From the NCBI RefSeq assembly GCF_030936135.1, contig NC_082595.1:112608334-112672333 (forward strand): a DNA stretch of 64,000 nucleotides. The letters are read 5' to 3'. This stretch comes from Gavia stellata (Eukaryota; Chordata; Aves; Gaviiformes; Gaviidae). The notes beneath the pieces are model-generated. The model did no database searches, was not told the origin of the DNA, and saw nothing but the letters and a program-made list of their open reading frames with translations. The translations under genes and the position numbers were made by a program. Positions 11,701 through 21,573 of the stretch are shown piece by piece (the stretch's first letter is position 1; each line of letters begins with the position of its first letter).

Positions 11701-12699
11701 CAGTACCTGGTGAGGGCCTCGTACCTGGAGATCTACCAGGAGGAGATCAGGGACCTCCTCGCCAAGGACCAGAGCAAGAAGCTGGAGCTGAAGGAGAACC
11801 CCGAGACGGGGGTGTACATCAAGGACCTCTCCTCCTTCGTGACCAAGAACGTCAAGGAGATCGAGCACGTGATGAACCTGGGGAGCCAGACGCGGTCGGT
11901 GGGCAGCACCAACATGAACGAGCACAGCTCCCGCTCCCACGCCATATTCCTCATCACCATCGAGTGCAGCGAGACGGGGCCGGACGGCGAGGAGCACATC
12001 CGCGTGGGCAAGCTCAACCTGGTGGACCTGGCCGGCAGCGAGCGCCAGAGCAAAATGGGGGCCCACGGAGAGCGCCCCAAGGAAGCGTCCAAGATCAACC
12101 TCTCCCTCTCCGCCTTGGGGAACGTCATCTCCGCCCTCGTGGACGGCAAGAGCACCCACATCCCCTACCGGGACTCCAAGCTGACCCGCCTGCTGCAGGA
12201 CTCCCTCGGGGGCAACGCCAAGACCATCATGGTGGCCACCTTGGGCCCGGCCTCTCACAGCTACGACGAGAGCCTCTCCACCCTCAGGTTCGCCAACAGG
12301 GCCAAGAACATCAAGAACAAGCCCCGGGTGAACGAGGACCCCAAGGACACCTTGCTGCGGGAGTTCCAGGAGGAGATTGTCCGCCTGAAAGCCCAGCTGG
12401 AGAAACGCGGCATGCTGGGGAAGAAGAGGAGAAGGAGCAGCCGGAGGAAGAAAGTGGTGGATGGAGAAAGCGCCACGGAGAACGAAGGGGAGGACGACAA
12501 CGAGGACGGCCTGGAGAAGAACATGGAGAATTACTTGAAGGAGCAGAAGGAGAGGCTGGAAGAGGAGAAGGCGGCCATCCAGGATGACCACAGCCTGGTC
12601 AGTGAGGAGAAGCAGAAGCTGCTGCAGGAGAAGGAGAAGATGATAGAGGATCTGCGGAAGGAGCAGGAGGCCACGGAGCTGCTGGCCACCAAGTACAAG
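11287..12699 (+). CDS. KIF3C: KIF3C coding exon 1 (whole motor domain)
   Basis: This exon holds residues 1-471: the entire motor domain, the basic-acidic linker and the first part of the coiled coil. The donor is AAG|GTACGT at 12700, phase 0. The reading frame is also open upstream into the minisatellite (from 9934), but similarity to KIF3C begins at the ATG in strong Kozak context at 11287 (MAGKSRSG, then [11 protein letters not shown]). Codon third positions are almost all G or C. Loop L11 (residues 253-266) lacks the long Gly/Ser insert of mammalian KIF3C. Confidence 0.96.
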
Positions 12700-15600
12700 G
12701 TACGTGTCGCCACGCGCCCTCGCGAGCGATGCTGGGGGAAGCCCTGCTTTGCCTCCAGCCCCTCGTGGGGTGCGTGAAGGGGTCCCAAGCAGGGTGCCCG
12801 AGCAAGGTCCCCGAGCAGGATGTCCGAGCAAGGTGCCCAAGGGCAGCCCCGTGCTCCCGTGTAGCGGTGGGCTGGGGTCGCCCTCAGACGCGGACCTGCC
12901 TGGGGACCTTGTGCGGGAGCTCCTGCGGGTGGGAAGGGCCGTGAGGGAGTGGATCGTTGGTGGCATGAGTTTGCTGTGCTCAGCTCTCGTCCCTCCTCGG
13001 CACAACAAAGCATCTTGCAGCGGGGTGGGGGGGGGAGTGATGCTGCAGATTCGTCCCCCGTGGCCCCGGGAACACGCCCAGGGCTGGGGCTGGGGACGCG
13101 GCACCGCCTGCCCCCCCGGTTCTGCCCCCCGGTTCTGGCCGACCCCACGGCTCCCACGAGCCCGCAGGGCTCCGCTGGGAACGGGCAGGGCTGCGAGCCC
13201 GCAGGCAGGGCCTGGCAGCTCTGCAGGGACCCCTGTCCCCCTTCCCCGCCTCAAATCCTTCCTGGCACCCCCGAGCCGGAGCGGGGCGGGTGGGGGCACG
13301 TTACTGGCACCCTCCAGGTGTTGCACGCCACCGGCTCAGGGGTGCTGGGGAACGCGGGGCTGAGCACGAGCGGGGTCGCGGCAGCCCCAGCCCAGCCCCA
13401 GGCAACCGTGCTGCGGGTCCGGGGCCGCATCACTGTCCCCCCCACCCCAGCCCTGTCCCCGGTGAGGCTGGGGGGTCCCGACCCACTCCCACCCACCCGC
13501 AGCTGCTGCGGGGCCGGCGTGAGCGCAGGGCTGGGACGACGGTCACGGCAGTGGGGAAGGAGCCCCAGCACCCTGACCTGCCGCGTCACACTCCGGCACA
13601 GCCCCTCCGTCACCGTGGTGGCCCGGATGCGGTGGCCGGGCTGGAGACCTGGCACGGAGCCCTCCAGGCGGAGACGTGCCCGGGGTGTCGGTCCCTGCCT
13701 GGGAGTTCAGGGGCTGAGCAGGGGGATGCTCTCGTGCTCTCCTCCATGGCCAGAGCCGTGTTTGGTGCAGCCCCAGGGATGCGTGGCCGTGCCCAGGGAT
13801 GCGTGGCCGTGCCCAGGGATGCATGATCATTCCCAGGGATGCGTGGCCATGCCTGGATGCCTGCACAGAGACCCGCAGGCTCACGCTGGGACATGCCGCC
13901 GGAGCGAAGCCGTGGGAGCGACACCGTTCGCTGGCTGGCATGACGGATGTCCCGTGATGGGTGTCCCGGTGGAGCAGGATGCTTGGCGCAGAGGTGGGCT
14001 CCCCGCAGCCGTTTCCCCCACCACTGCGGTGGAGTGCAGGTTGTCGCTGGCAGCCGTCCCGCGCGGTCTCCTCGTCCGGCACGGCGCAGCGGGGCTGGCT
14101 CGGGGCCACTGCGTGTCCTGTAACTGCTGAGTAACGAGGCAGGACCGGAGGCGAGATGACGCCGCATCCCTTTTGGTGGCCTTTGGAGCCGCTCCCCACG
14201 CTGGGACCCTCCAGGCACGGGGGTATGGTACAGTCACACCAGCGAGGTATCGCCCCAGGGGGCAAAAATCCCCCCTGTGCCAGCGATGGAGGGGCAGATC
14301 CTGCCATGACGCTCACCCCTCTGGGCACTGCCAGGGGCCTGCGTGGGGGGACGTTGTGGGGGGCACTGGGTGGCTTCCCGGTGCCCGCGGGCGTCTCCGC
14401 CACGCAGCGGGACCAGGCAAGGAGCCCCCGGCATGAAAAGAGCCGTGTCCTGCTCATGCGTTTTAACGGCTCCATAGTGACCACGGCAAAGGCAGCCGTA
14501 GTGACTGGTGGGACACGGGGTGCCCCACACACACGCGGGTGACGCGCGCTGGACCCCGTCTCCCCGTCGTGCTCATGGACGTCAGCTCTGCCTCTGCCGC
14601 CTGGCACAGCTGGGGCCCGGCCCCACCGACCAGCTGGGACGTGGCAGCAGCATCGAGCTCGGAGAGGCGGGGGCCAGCCCGCCCCGGCAGATGTGCACCT
14701 TGGCACCCAGATGTGCACCTTGGCGCCCAGATGTGCACCTTGGCGGAGGGGCTGTGCTGCAGCAGCAGGCTGCGGGGGAGCCCCTGCCCCGGCTTGCCCA
14801 GGGTGCTGGGTGCGGCTGCTCCGGACCCCTCGCCCGGCGGCTCTGCCTGGTGCCGAGGCCGGGGTCAGCGGGCGGGAAAGTGCCGGGGAAGTTATTTGGG
14901 TGCCGGAAATGAGTTGCCATGAGAGGCTTAGCATTCAATCTGTCCCACGCGCTAAAGAAGATTGGGAGTTGTCTTCGTTAAAGGGAATAAATACTTTGGC
15001 GGGGAGAAAACATCAGCGCTAAGAAGCCCCTTAATCCCCCGGCGAAGGCGGTAGCTGGCGGTGAACCGTGCGGGGAGGGCTGGCAGCACCGTGCCCTGGC
15101 CAAGCATCGTCCCAGCACCTGCCCGGTCCCCCCCGGTCCCCTCCCTGCTCCCACCTGGTACCGCTGGGGCAGGATGCGCCCCAGCAGGGCCCAGGGGCCA
15201 CGGGCCAGCACGGCGTGCAACTGGGACCAGCCAAGAACCAGCTTTGGAGGAGGAGGTGTGAGGGGCGGGGGGCCCCTAGAGCCCCAGTGCCCCCAGTCCG
15301 GCTGCCCCGGGCATGGCATGGGGCTGGGCAGGGGGGGCTGCCCTTGGGGGTCTCAGCCCGGTGGCTTCCCGGCAAAACGCCCTGCCAGTGGCACCCAACG
15401 CAAGGTGGTGGGGCCAGGAGGAAGGATGAATCCCCGGTGTCGGGGGGCGGGAGGGTGCAGCAGAGTCGGGGGGGCTGTGTGCCCCACAGCAGTGAACGGC
15501 TGTGAGGGTCTCAGGGGGGCGGGGGAAGGTGGGAAGTGGTGGTATGTGGTGGTATGGTGGGATGTGGCGGTTGTCCCACGGGTGCTGGGGGGGCGCTTGC

Positions 15601-18600
15601 ACACCCCTAAAACCCCACCCTGCGCACTCCCGCAGCCGTCCCGCCGGGAGTGGGGCCGGGAAGGGGAGAAAATGGGAAAAACGGGAATGGAGTATGGCCC
15701 CAGCTAGCTGTCGGTGCGAACGGCGCTCTGCGGTTTGCCTGAGCACCCACCTCTGTGCCCAGGACGGTGCTGGGGTGCGGCCAGGGGACACAGCACCCCC
15801 AGAAGAGCCCTGCCCAGGGGTGGCATCGATGAATGCCACGTGTGCCCCCCCCCCCAGCGCCAGCGTCCCCCTTGGCGTGGTGTCACGGCCCTCCTGCCTG
15901 GGAGGGCCTTGGCGATGGCAGCGGGGGGGGGGGGCCCAGGTGCGGCGGGGAGCAGGGACGGAGCTCCGCATTCGGGGCTCTCAATTCAGGGGGTGCAGGG
16001 GGACCCCAGGCATGCATGCCTGTGGGTGAGGGCAGTCACGTGCTGGTGCGGTAGCGGTCAGCGGCTGGCAGGGACACCCTGGGGACGGCGGCGGGCGGTG
16101 CTGCCGCTGGCGCTGTCTGGGAGATTAATTTTTAAAGCCGTGTGTGGTGGCGTTGGGATGTCTGGATCCATCCCCACTCACGCCCCTGAGACGCAGCCGT
16201 GGGGGGCAGAGGGTGCCCCCCCGCAGTGCCAGCCACACTGTCCCGCTGACACGGTGACGCGGCTACGGGTGTGCATGCACGCTGTGCACGGGTGCACACG
16301 CATCTGTGTAGCAGGCTCACATCATGCATGGGTGCGCACAGACACCCGGCGTTTGTACACGCACCGGCACGCGTGTACACGCGTATCCGGCATGTGTGCA
16401 CAGAGCCGGCACGTGTGTGCGCACCGCTGTGCCTGTGCACACACATGGGCATGCATGCGTGTGCGCCCATGAGCGTACTGATGTGCGTGTGCATGGGGTA
16501 GAGGGGAGTGTGCCTGTCTGTGAGCGTAAACATCTGCACGCTTGGGCGTGTGTGTAGAAATGTGCATGTGCATGCGTACGAGTGCGTGTGTGTGCAGGGG
16601 TGTGACTGCGCACAGGCACGTGCATACGTGTGTGCACGTACACGTATGTGCGTGCGGGAGGGCAGCCATGGGACAGGGGAGCCCCTTTCCCCAGGGAGGC
16701 AAAGGGAAACGCAGCTGGGGTGGGATGGAATGGGTGGGATGGGACAGGGTGGGATGAGGGGGTCGGGCAGAGCCCCTCCGCCCAGCTCTGCACGGCTCGG
16801 CACGGCTTGGCACGGATCAGCATGGCTTGGCCACGGGTGGGCATCCGGGGCCGGGGCCCCGCTGCCAGCAGCTGCTGCACATCCGCGGCGTCCCGCGGGC
16901 TCGCAGCTGTGCGGAAGGAAGCGGGACCCGAAACAGCCTGGGCTCGGCGCCAGCAGCCCCACGCCACGTCCCTGCGGAGGGGGCACGGCACGCGCAGCCC
17001 CCGCTCCAGCCCCCGCCGCTGCGCCCGGCGGCGCTGAGCCGGCCCCAAGCTCGTTGGCATCCATGCGCAGCCCCCTCCCCATTAGCTGGGGATCGAAGCG
17101 TGTGTCGCACCGAAAGCTCCCACCTCCCTGAAACCAGGGTGAGGACAGGGTGCCCAGGACGGGGACCAGGGACGGGGTGACCACCTGGTGAGGATGGCCT
17201 GGGGCAAACCCCGTGGGGCCGTGCTGTGACCCCCCACCCCGCTCTGTCCCTCCCAGGCGATGGAGAGCAAGCTGCTCATCGGTGGCAGGACCATCGTGGA
17301 CCACACGAACGAGCAGCAGAAGATGCTGGAGCTGAAGCGGCAGGAGATAGCCGAGCAGGTAACGGCACGGGGGCCTGACCCGGCTTCGGCGGGCGACAGG
17401 GGCGTCCCGGGGGGCCGGTTCCCCCTCCCGGCTCTGAGAGTTTCCCCCTGCGCTGCAGAAACGCCGGGAGCGGGAGATGCAGCAGGAGATGTTGCTGCGG
17501 GATGAGGAGACCATGGAGCTGCGGGAGACGTACACCTCCCTGCAGCAGGAGGTGGAGATCAAAACCAAGAAGCTGAAGAAGGTGAGAGCGTGGCAGGCGG
17601 CGACGACCGTCCCTCCGGCCGCCGGAGCCCCGGGGCTGACCGCAGCCCCCGAGGCGCGGGGCTGAGGGGCTGCTCCTCTCCCCCAGCTGTACGCCAAGCT
17701 GCAGGCCGTGAAGGCGGAGATCCAGGACCAGCACGACGAGTACATCCGCGTGCGCCAGGACCTGGAGGAGGCGCAGAACGAGCAGACGCGGGAGCTGAAG
17801 CTCAAGTAGGTGGTCGTGCGTCCCCCGCGCCTGGGCACAGCTGTGAGGGGTGTGCAGGGCAGAACTGGGGTGCACACAGCAGAGCTGGGTGCTCAGAGCA
17901 GAGCTGGGGTGCTCAGAGCAGAGCTGGGGTGCACGGAGCAAAGCTGGGGTGTGCAGCTGGAGGGAGCGATACGTCTGCTGACAGGGACAACTGAGCGCTT
18001 CCTACCCCGTCAGCGGTGGCAGAAGGTGTAAAACATATTTAACTCTCTTGCGCTGGGTGAGTCGCATGCAAGAGTATTAAAAAGTTGCTGAGAAAGGTGA
18101 AAAACCAGAAAATACACAAGGAGAAACGGCAGCAGAGCAGCAGTGTGGGCTACGGCTGAGCTACGGGACGTGGCGGTGGTGGCTGGAGGTAAGCGTCCCC
18201 CGAGGGCACCCGGAGACCTGCTCCGGCCCCAGCGCGGTCCTCGGAGGGAGAGCAGCTTCGGGGGGACGCGGGGTGAGCCCCGGCCCCGCGGGGGCTCCCG
18301 GCACGACAGTGGCAGCCGGCAAAGCCGGGCAGCGTTTTCCCTCCAGGAACCTCCCAGCAGGAGATGCAGCTGCTGGTCCACCGCCTTTCGTGGGTTTGTT
18401 TCCACTTCAAACAATCTTATTCAGTATCTTTAAAAAACCCCACCTATGTATATATATATATTTTAGCATTTTCAAGATAACATATTTATACTTTTACTAG
18501 GAACTAAATTGCGTTTCAAATTTTGCCACCTTTCCCTTCGAACATGACTCAAACTTTTTAAAAGCCGGCAACTCAATGAAGCAACTCAGCGACTCGAAAC

Positions 18601-21573
18601 AATTTTCTGCAGCTGCTCAATTTGCCCCAAAAAAATGGGGAAAAAAAGATTCCCTTTGGGGTCCGTTTTGCATCATTGAGCTTCCCTTTATTTCCTTTAT
18701 TTCCTGGTTGGGCAGCTGGGGGAGCGGACGGGTGCGGAGAGGAGACGGGGGTCCCTGCCTGGAGGAAGTGTCCTTGCTTGGAGAGTGTCCTTGCTCCTCT
18801 CTGATGACCGTCTTCCTCTGCGCTCCCTCTCCTGCCTCTCTCGCCTCTCTGTCGGCTGGATCTATTGCTTCAACCTCTCCATTTCCGTCGTGTTTCCATC
18901 TTCTGGATGTTTTCCCATTTCCTTGTGTCTCCCTCTCTTCCTGACGTCCCTTTCCGACCTGTTTTCTGGCACTTGTCACATTAACTCCTTCTTCTCCTGC
19001 TCCTTCCCACCCCCTTGCTCCCGCCCCGTCTCTCTCTTGGCCGGTCACTCGCTCAGGTACTTGATCATCGAGAACTTCATCCCACCGGAAGAGAAGAACA
19101 AGATCATGAACCGCCTGTACTTCGACGGTGAGGAGGACCAGTGGAAGTTCCAGCCGCTGGTGCCCACCGGAGGGTACGTCCCGGGCCCCGACCCACCCTC
19201 TGCCCCAGCGCTGCCGACCTGCAGGCACGAAGCCTCTGCCTGTGGGGCAGGGATGTCCCCGGGGCTGGGCGGGCATCGGGGACCCCGGGATGCTTGCAGG
19301 TGTCTACGGGTGGAAATCCTCTCCAAGCCAAGCCCCACCAGCAAGGGCCACCCTTCACTCCCTGTCGATGAGCTCCATTCGTCACTGTTTGGATGCGTTT
19401 TGAGCAGGAATTTATGTTCTCCAATAAATGTTCCTCTCTTAATGTATTTTTTAGAAACAGCAACCAAATGAAGAAGCGGCCTACCTCTGCGGTGGGGTAC
19501 AAGAGACCCATCAGCCAGTACGCCCGCGTGGCCATGGCCATGGGATCTCATCCTCGGTACCGGGTAAGTGAGAGGGCGCTGGTGCGTGCCGGCGGGACAA
19601 GAAGTCATTGGATAAATGGGATGGATAAATGGGATGGAGGGAGGGAGGGAGGGAGGGAGGGAGGGATGGATGGATGGGTGGGTGGGGGGTGGGAGGGTGG
19701 GTGGATGGATGGTTGGATGGTTGGATGGATGGGTGGGTGGATGGATAGAGGGTTGGATGGATGGATGGATGGTTGGATGGATGGATGGTTGGATGGATGG
19801 GTGGTGGGTCGGTGGGTGGGTGGATGGATGGATAGATGGTTGGATGGATAGATGGTTGGATGGATAGATGGTTGATGGATGGATGGTTGGATGGATCGAT
19901 GGTTGGATGGATGGGTGGTGGGTCGGTGGGTGGGTGGATGGATGGATAGATGGTTGGATGGATAGATGGTTGATGGATGGATGGATGAACAGTGGGAGAG
20001 AAGATGGAGTAAACAACCTCACGATGATTTGAGATAGGTCAGATCAAGCTCCCAGCTTTATCCTCCCACTTGGCAGGATCAGTGGCCGTGCTCTCAGCCG
20101 GTCCTTGAGCTGCTGGCTCACTGGCGCTGGCAGCTCCTGCCATTTGAAAGGACAGGGACATTCAGCTTTGCATGCTGACTCAGCCCCAGGCAAGACCAGA
20201 AGAGCCTGAGCAGGGCAGGGAGCCTCCGCTCCAGTTTGGAGTTTGCCCTGAGGCTGCGGCAGCCAGAGAACGGTCCCACTCCCCGGTGTGCCAGTCAGCT
20301 TCTCTCCGCAGTGTGGACTTGCCGGAGCTGGTGCCGTGTTTTGCCACGTGGTGACTCCCCGTGTTGGCCTTCTCTTTGCCCTGTCCTGCTGCAGGCTGAG
20401 AACATCATGTTCTTGGAGCTGGACCTCTCCCCTCCGGCCATCTTCGAGTTTGAGCGGAGCAGGGACCCGGCAGAGCAGGACCCCCGGGCTCTCCACCTGG
20501 AGAGGCTGATGCACCTGGACAGCCTCCTGGAGCGGCCGGCGGCCTCCCGGGTGAGGAAGTCCCGCTCCTGGTGAGTGCTGGCGGCGGGGGGGATGCGGGG
20601 GGCTGCGGCGTGGCTGGAATGCTGTGTGTGGGGCAGCACATGGGCTTGGAGCGGGCGGAGGAGTCACGGCGGAGCTGTAAGCCCCCTTTTGGGGTTGAAA
20701 CTGGCCATGAGTTGTTGGGGTGCGATCAGATTTTAAAATACGGCTGACATTGCTTTGGTAATGGTTGTCGGATGCGTATTAAAACCAAGGTGATGATGTC
20801 ATATATCATCATATACATCTCAGCACAGGGAAGACATGGACCTGTTGGAGCGGGTCCAGAGGAGGCCACGGAGATGGTCAGAGGGCTGGAACAGCTCTGC
20901 TGTGAGGACAGGCTGGGAGAGATGGGGTTGTTCCGCCTGGAGAAGAGAAGGCTCTGGGGAGACCTTCCTGCGGCCTTTCAGTACTTAAAGGGGGCTTGTA
21001 GGAAAGATGGGGAGAAACTTTTTGGTAGGGCCTGTAGCAACAGGACAAGGGGGAATGGTTTTAAGCTAAAAGAGGGGAGATTCAGACCAGATCTAAGGAA
21101 GAAATTCTTTACAATAAGGGTGGTGAAACCCTGGCCCAGGTTGCCCAGAGAGGTGGTAGATGCCCCATCCCTGGAAACATTCCAGGTCAGGTTGGACGGG
21201 GCTCTGAGCAACCTGGTCTGGTTGGAGATGTCCCTGCTCATGGCAGGGGGCTGGACTAGATGGCCTGGAAAGGTCCCTTCCCACCCAATCCATCCTGCGA
21301 TTCGATGATATATCCCACATGGTAAGACACACGGTATCGTCCTGCCCGACACTGGGTGTCCTTTTGTGCTGCCCGCGTAGCAAATGACTGAGAAAATGTC
21401 TGGATTTTGGGGAGAGCGGGAGGCAGGGGAAGGGGAAGGAGAAGGAAATCAGGTTTTCTCTGTTCGTCTCCCCATCCAGGTGCCAGACGCCGCGGTCGCT
21501 GCCATCCTCAACCACGCATGTCTCCCTCACCTCCAGCTCCCCGTGCACCGCCACGATGCCAGCTCAGGAGTGA
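11287..21573 (+). CDS. KIF3C: Kinesin-like protein KIF3C (kinesin-2 motor subunit), 8 coding exons
   Basis: Joining 11287-12699, 17257-17358, 17459-17581, 17687-17805, 19057-19173, 19455-19563, 20395-20570 and 21480-21573 gives 750 codons plus TGA. All introns are GT-AG and all frames agree. Motor domain, residues about 10-345: P-loop GQTGTGKT (98-105), switch I NEHSSRSH (211-218), switch II DLAGSE (247-252). A basic patch [12 protein letters not shown] (378-389) and an acidic stretch (393-409) precede a coiled coil (about 410-590). The rest is the C-terminal tail. KIF3C dimerises with KIF3A, or with itself, and moves cargo toward microtubule plus ends, mainly in neurons. Identity rests on family-specific stretches recalled from the mammalian protein, such as [21 protein letters not shown] and [20 protein letters not shown], and on a matching C terminus. 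The human protein is about 790 residues; the difference lies mainly in loop L11 and the acidic linker, both shorter here. Confidence 0.96.
13771..13856. repeat. Minisatellite in KIF3C intron 1, 20-bp unit
   Basis: Four full units and a partial one, in exact 20-bp register: CCCCAGGGATGCGTGGCCGT, GCCCAGGGATGCGTGGCCGT, GCCCAGGGATGCATGATCAT and TCCCAGGGATGCGTGGCCAT. The CCCAGGGATG core resembles the unit of the array at 5955-6440. Confidence 0.9.
14689..14748. repeat. Three-copy 20-bp repeat in KIF3C intron 1
   Basis: Three adjacent units of AGATGTGCACCTTGGCACCC, with the second and third differing at one or a few positions. The near identity suggests recent duplication. Confidence 0.9.
14880..15045. 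other. Lower-GC island in KIF3C intron 1, possible conserved element
   Basis: A non-repetitive block with mixed composition, including GTTATTTGGGTGCCGG, AAAGGGAATAAATACTTT and CCTTAATCCCC, stands out in a GC-rich intron. It has no splice-flanked open frame. It may be an intronic regulatory element; this rests on composition only. Confidence 0.25.
16258..16665. repeat. CA/GT/GC alternating purine-pyrimidine tract
   Basis: About 400 bp dominated by CACG, GTGT, CATG and CGTG words, with many short palindromes such as TGCATGCA, ACGCGT and GTGCAC. Long runs alternate strictly between purine and pyrimidine, the pattern that favours left-handed Z-DNA. Open frames through it encode Cys/His/Thr/Val-rich low-complexity peptides and are not credible proteins. 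Confidence 0.85.
17257..17358 (+). CDS. KIF3C: KIF3C coding exon 2
   Basis: Thirty-four codons, residues 472-505, starting [11 protein letters not shown] and including [19 protein letters not shown] of the coiled coil. Acceptor CAG|GCG, donor CAG|GTAACG, both phase 0. Confidence 0.96.
17359..17458 (+). other. KIF3C: KIF3C intron 2 (100 bp)
   Basis: A very short, GC-rich intron with donor GTAACG and acceptor TGCAG. It and intron 3 (105 bp) are close to the practical minimum for vertebrate introns. Confidence 0.93.
17459..17581 (+). CDS. KIF3C: KIF3C coding exon 3
   Basis: Forty-one codons, residues 506-546, from [11 protein letters not shown] to IKTKKLKK. This is coiled-coil sequence rich in Glu, Gln and Lys. 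Acceptor CTGCAG|AAA, donor AAG|GTGAGA, both phase 0. Confidence 0.96.
17687..17805 (+). CDS. KIF3C: KIF3C coding exon 4
   Basis: Residues 547-586, from [19 protein letters not shown] to RELKLK, the end of the coiled coil. The donor must be AA|GTAGGT at 17806, phase 2: the next GT, at 17810, would place an in-frame TAG before the splice. The split Lys codon is completed by the G that opens exon 5. Confidence 0.94.
17852..17958. repeat. Minisatellite in KIF3C intron 4, 20-bp unit
   Basis: About five units of the type GCTCAGAGCAGAGCTGGGGT. Two adjacent copies (17891-17930) are identical; the flanking ones differ at a few positions and one is 19 bp. The array begins only about 45 bp after the exon 4 donor. 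Confidence 0.9.
19057..19173 (+). CDS. KIF3C: KIF3C coding exon 5
   Basis: Residues 587-624 plus the first two bases of codon 625: [19 protein letters not shown], then a less conserved [19 protein letters not shown]. It marks the junction between coiled coil and tail. Acceptor CTCAG|G, donor GG|GTACGT, phase 2. Confidence 0.95.
19455..19563 (+). CDS. KIF3C: KIF3C coding exon 6
   Basis: Completes codon 625 and encodes residues 626-661: [18 protein letters not shown], then [18 protein letters not shown]. This segment is strongly conserved in KIF3B and KIF3C tails. Acceptor TTTTTTAG|A, donor CGG|GTAAGT, phase 0. Confidence 0.95.
19606..19990. repeat. GGGA/GGAT microsatellite in KIF3C intron 6
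   Basis: It opens with a pure (GGGA)n run (about 19637-19666), then GGAT, GGTT and GGGT tetramers up to about 19990. A segment of roughly 70 bp starting at 19787 recurs at 19901, giving a 114-bp higher-order duplication. The open frame on the opposite strand that reads Ile-His-Pro-Ser repeats is produced by the tetramer and is not a gene. Confidence 0.93.
20395..20570 (+). CDS. KIF3C: KIF3C coding exon 7
   Basis: Residues 662-719 plus two bases of the Trp codon 720: [14 protein letters not shown] through [20 protein letters not shown] to VRKSRSW. This is the KIF3C-type tail; KIF3B diverges after ENI.LLELD. Acceptor CTGCAG|GCT, donor CTG|GTGAGT, phase 2. Confidence 0.95.
20823..21315 (+). mobile_element. 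CR1 LINE 3' fragment in KIF3C intron 7
   Basis: A 5'-truncated CR1 in sense orientation. Typical phrases are GGCTCTGGGGAGACCTTCC, GTACTTAAAGGGGGCTTGTA, AGAAATTCTTTACAATAAGG and AACCTGGTCTGGTTGGAGA, ending in CCCAATCCATCCTGCGATTCGATGAT, a decayed form of the ATTCTATGAT tail. Identity to the usual avian CR1 3' region is high by eye. Confidence 0.93.
21480..21573 (+). CDS. KIF3C: KIF3C coding exon 8 and stop
   Basis: Completes Trp720 and encodes residues 721-750, [20 protein letters not shown] then [10 protein letters not shown], then TGA. The Ser/Thr/Pro-rich end matches the mammalian KIF3C terminus, which has WCQSPQ and a Ser-Thr-Thr-His block. The acceptor is CCATCCAG|G. Confidence 0.92.

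Larger units (their letters stand above)
12700..17256 (+). other. KIF3C: KIF3C intron 1
   Basis: A 4557-bp GC-rich intron, phase 0, the largest in the gene. It contains two 20-bp minisatellites (13771-13856, 14689-14748), a lower-GC island (14880-15045) and an alternating purine-pyrimidine tract (16258-16665). No further exon was recognised. The acceptor is CCCTCCCAG at 17256. Confidence 0.85.

Noticed and set aside
10702-13326. 874-codon minus-strand open frame
   Set aside because: It lies antisense to KIF3C exon 1 and the minisatellite. High GC removes stop codons on the opposite strand, and the peptide is low-complexity with no recognised domain.
16132-17877. 581-codon minus-strand open frame
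   Set aside because: It runs antisense across the CA/GT tract and KIF3C exons 2-4. Composition is Cys/His/Thr repeat followed by antisense coiled coil.
19045-20022. 325-codon minus-strand open frame rich in Ile-His-Pro-Ser
   Set aside because: It is produced by the GGAT tetramer tract in KIF3C intron 6, extended into exon-antisense sequence.
20772-21308. 178-codon open frame as a protein gene
   Set aside because: It lies within the CR1 3' fragment in intron 7, largely noncoding 3' sequence of the element, and has no start or promoter of its own.
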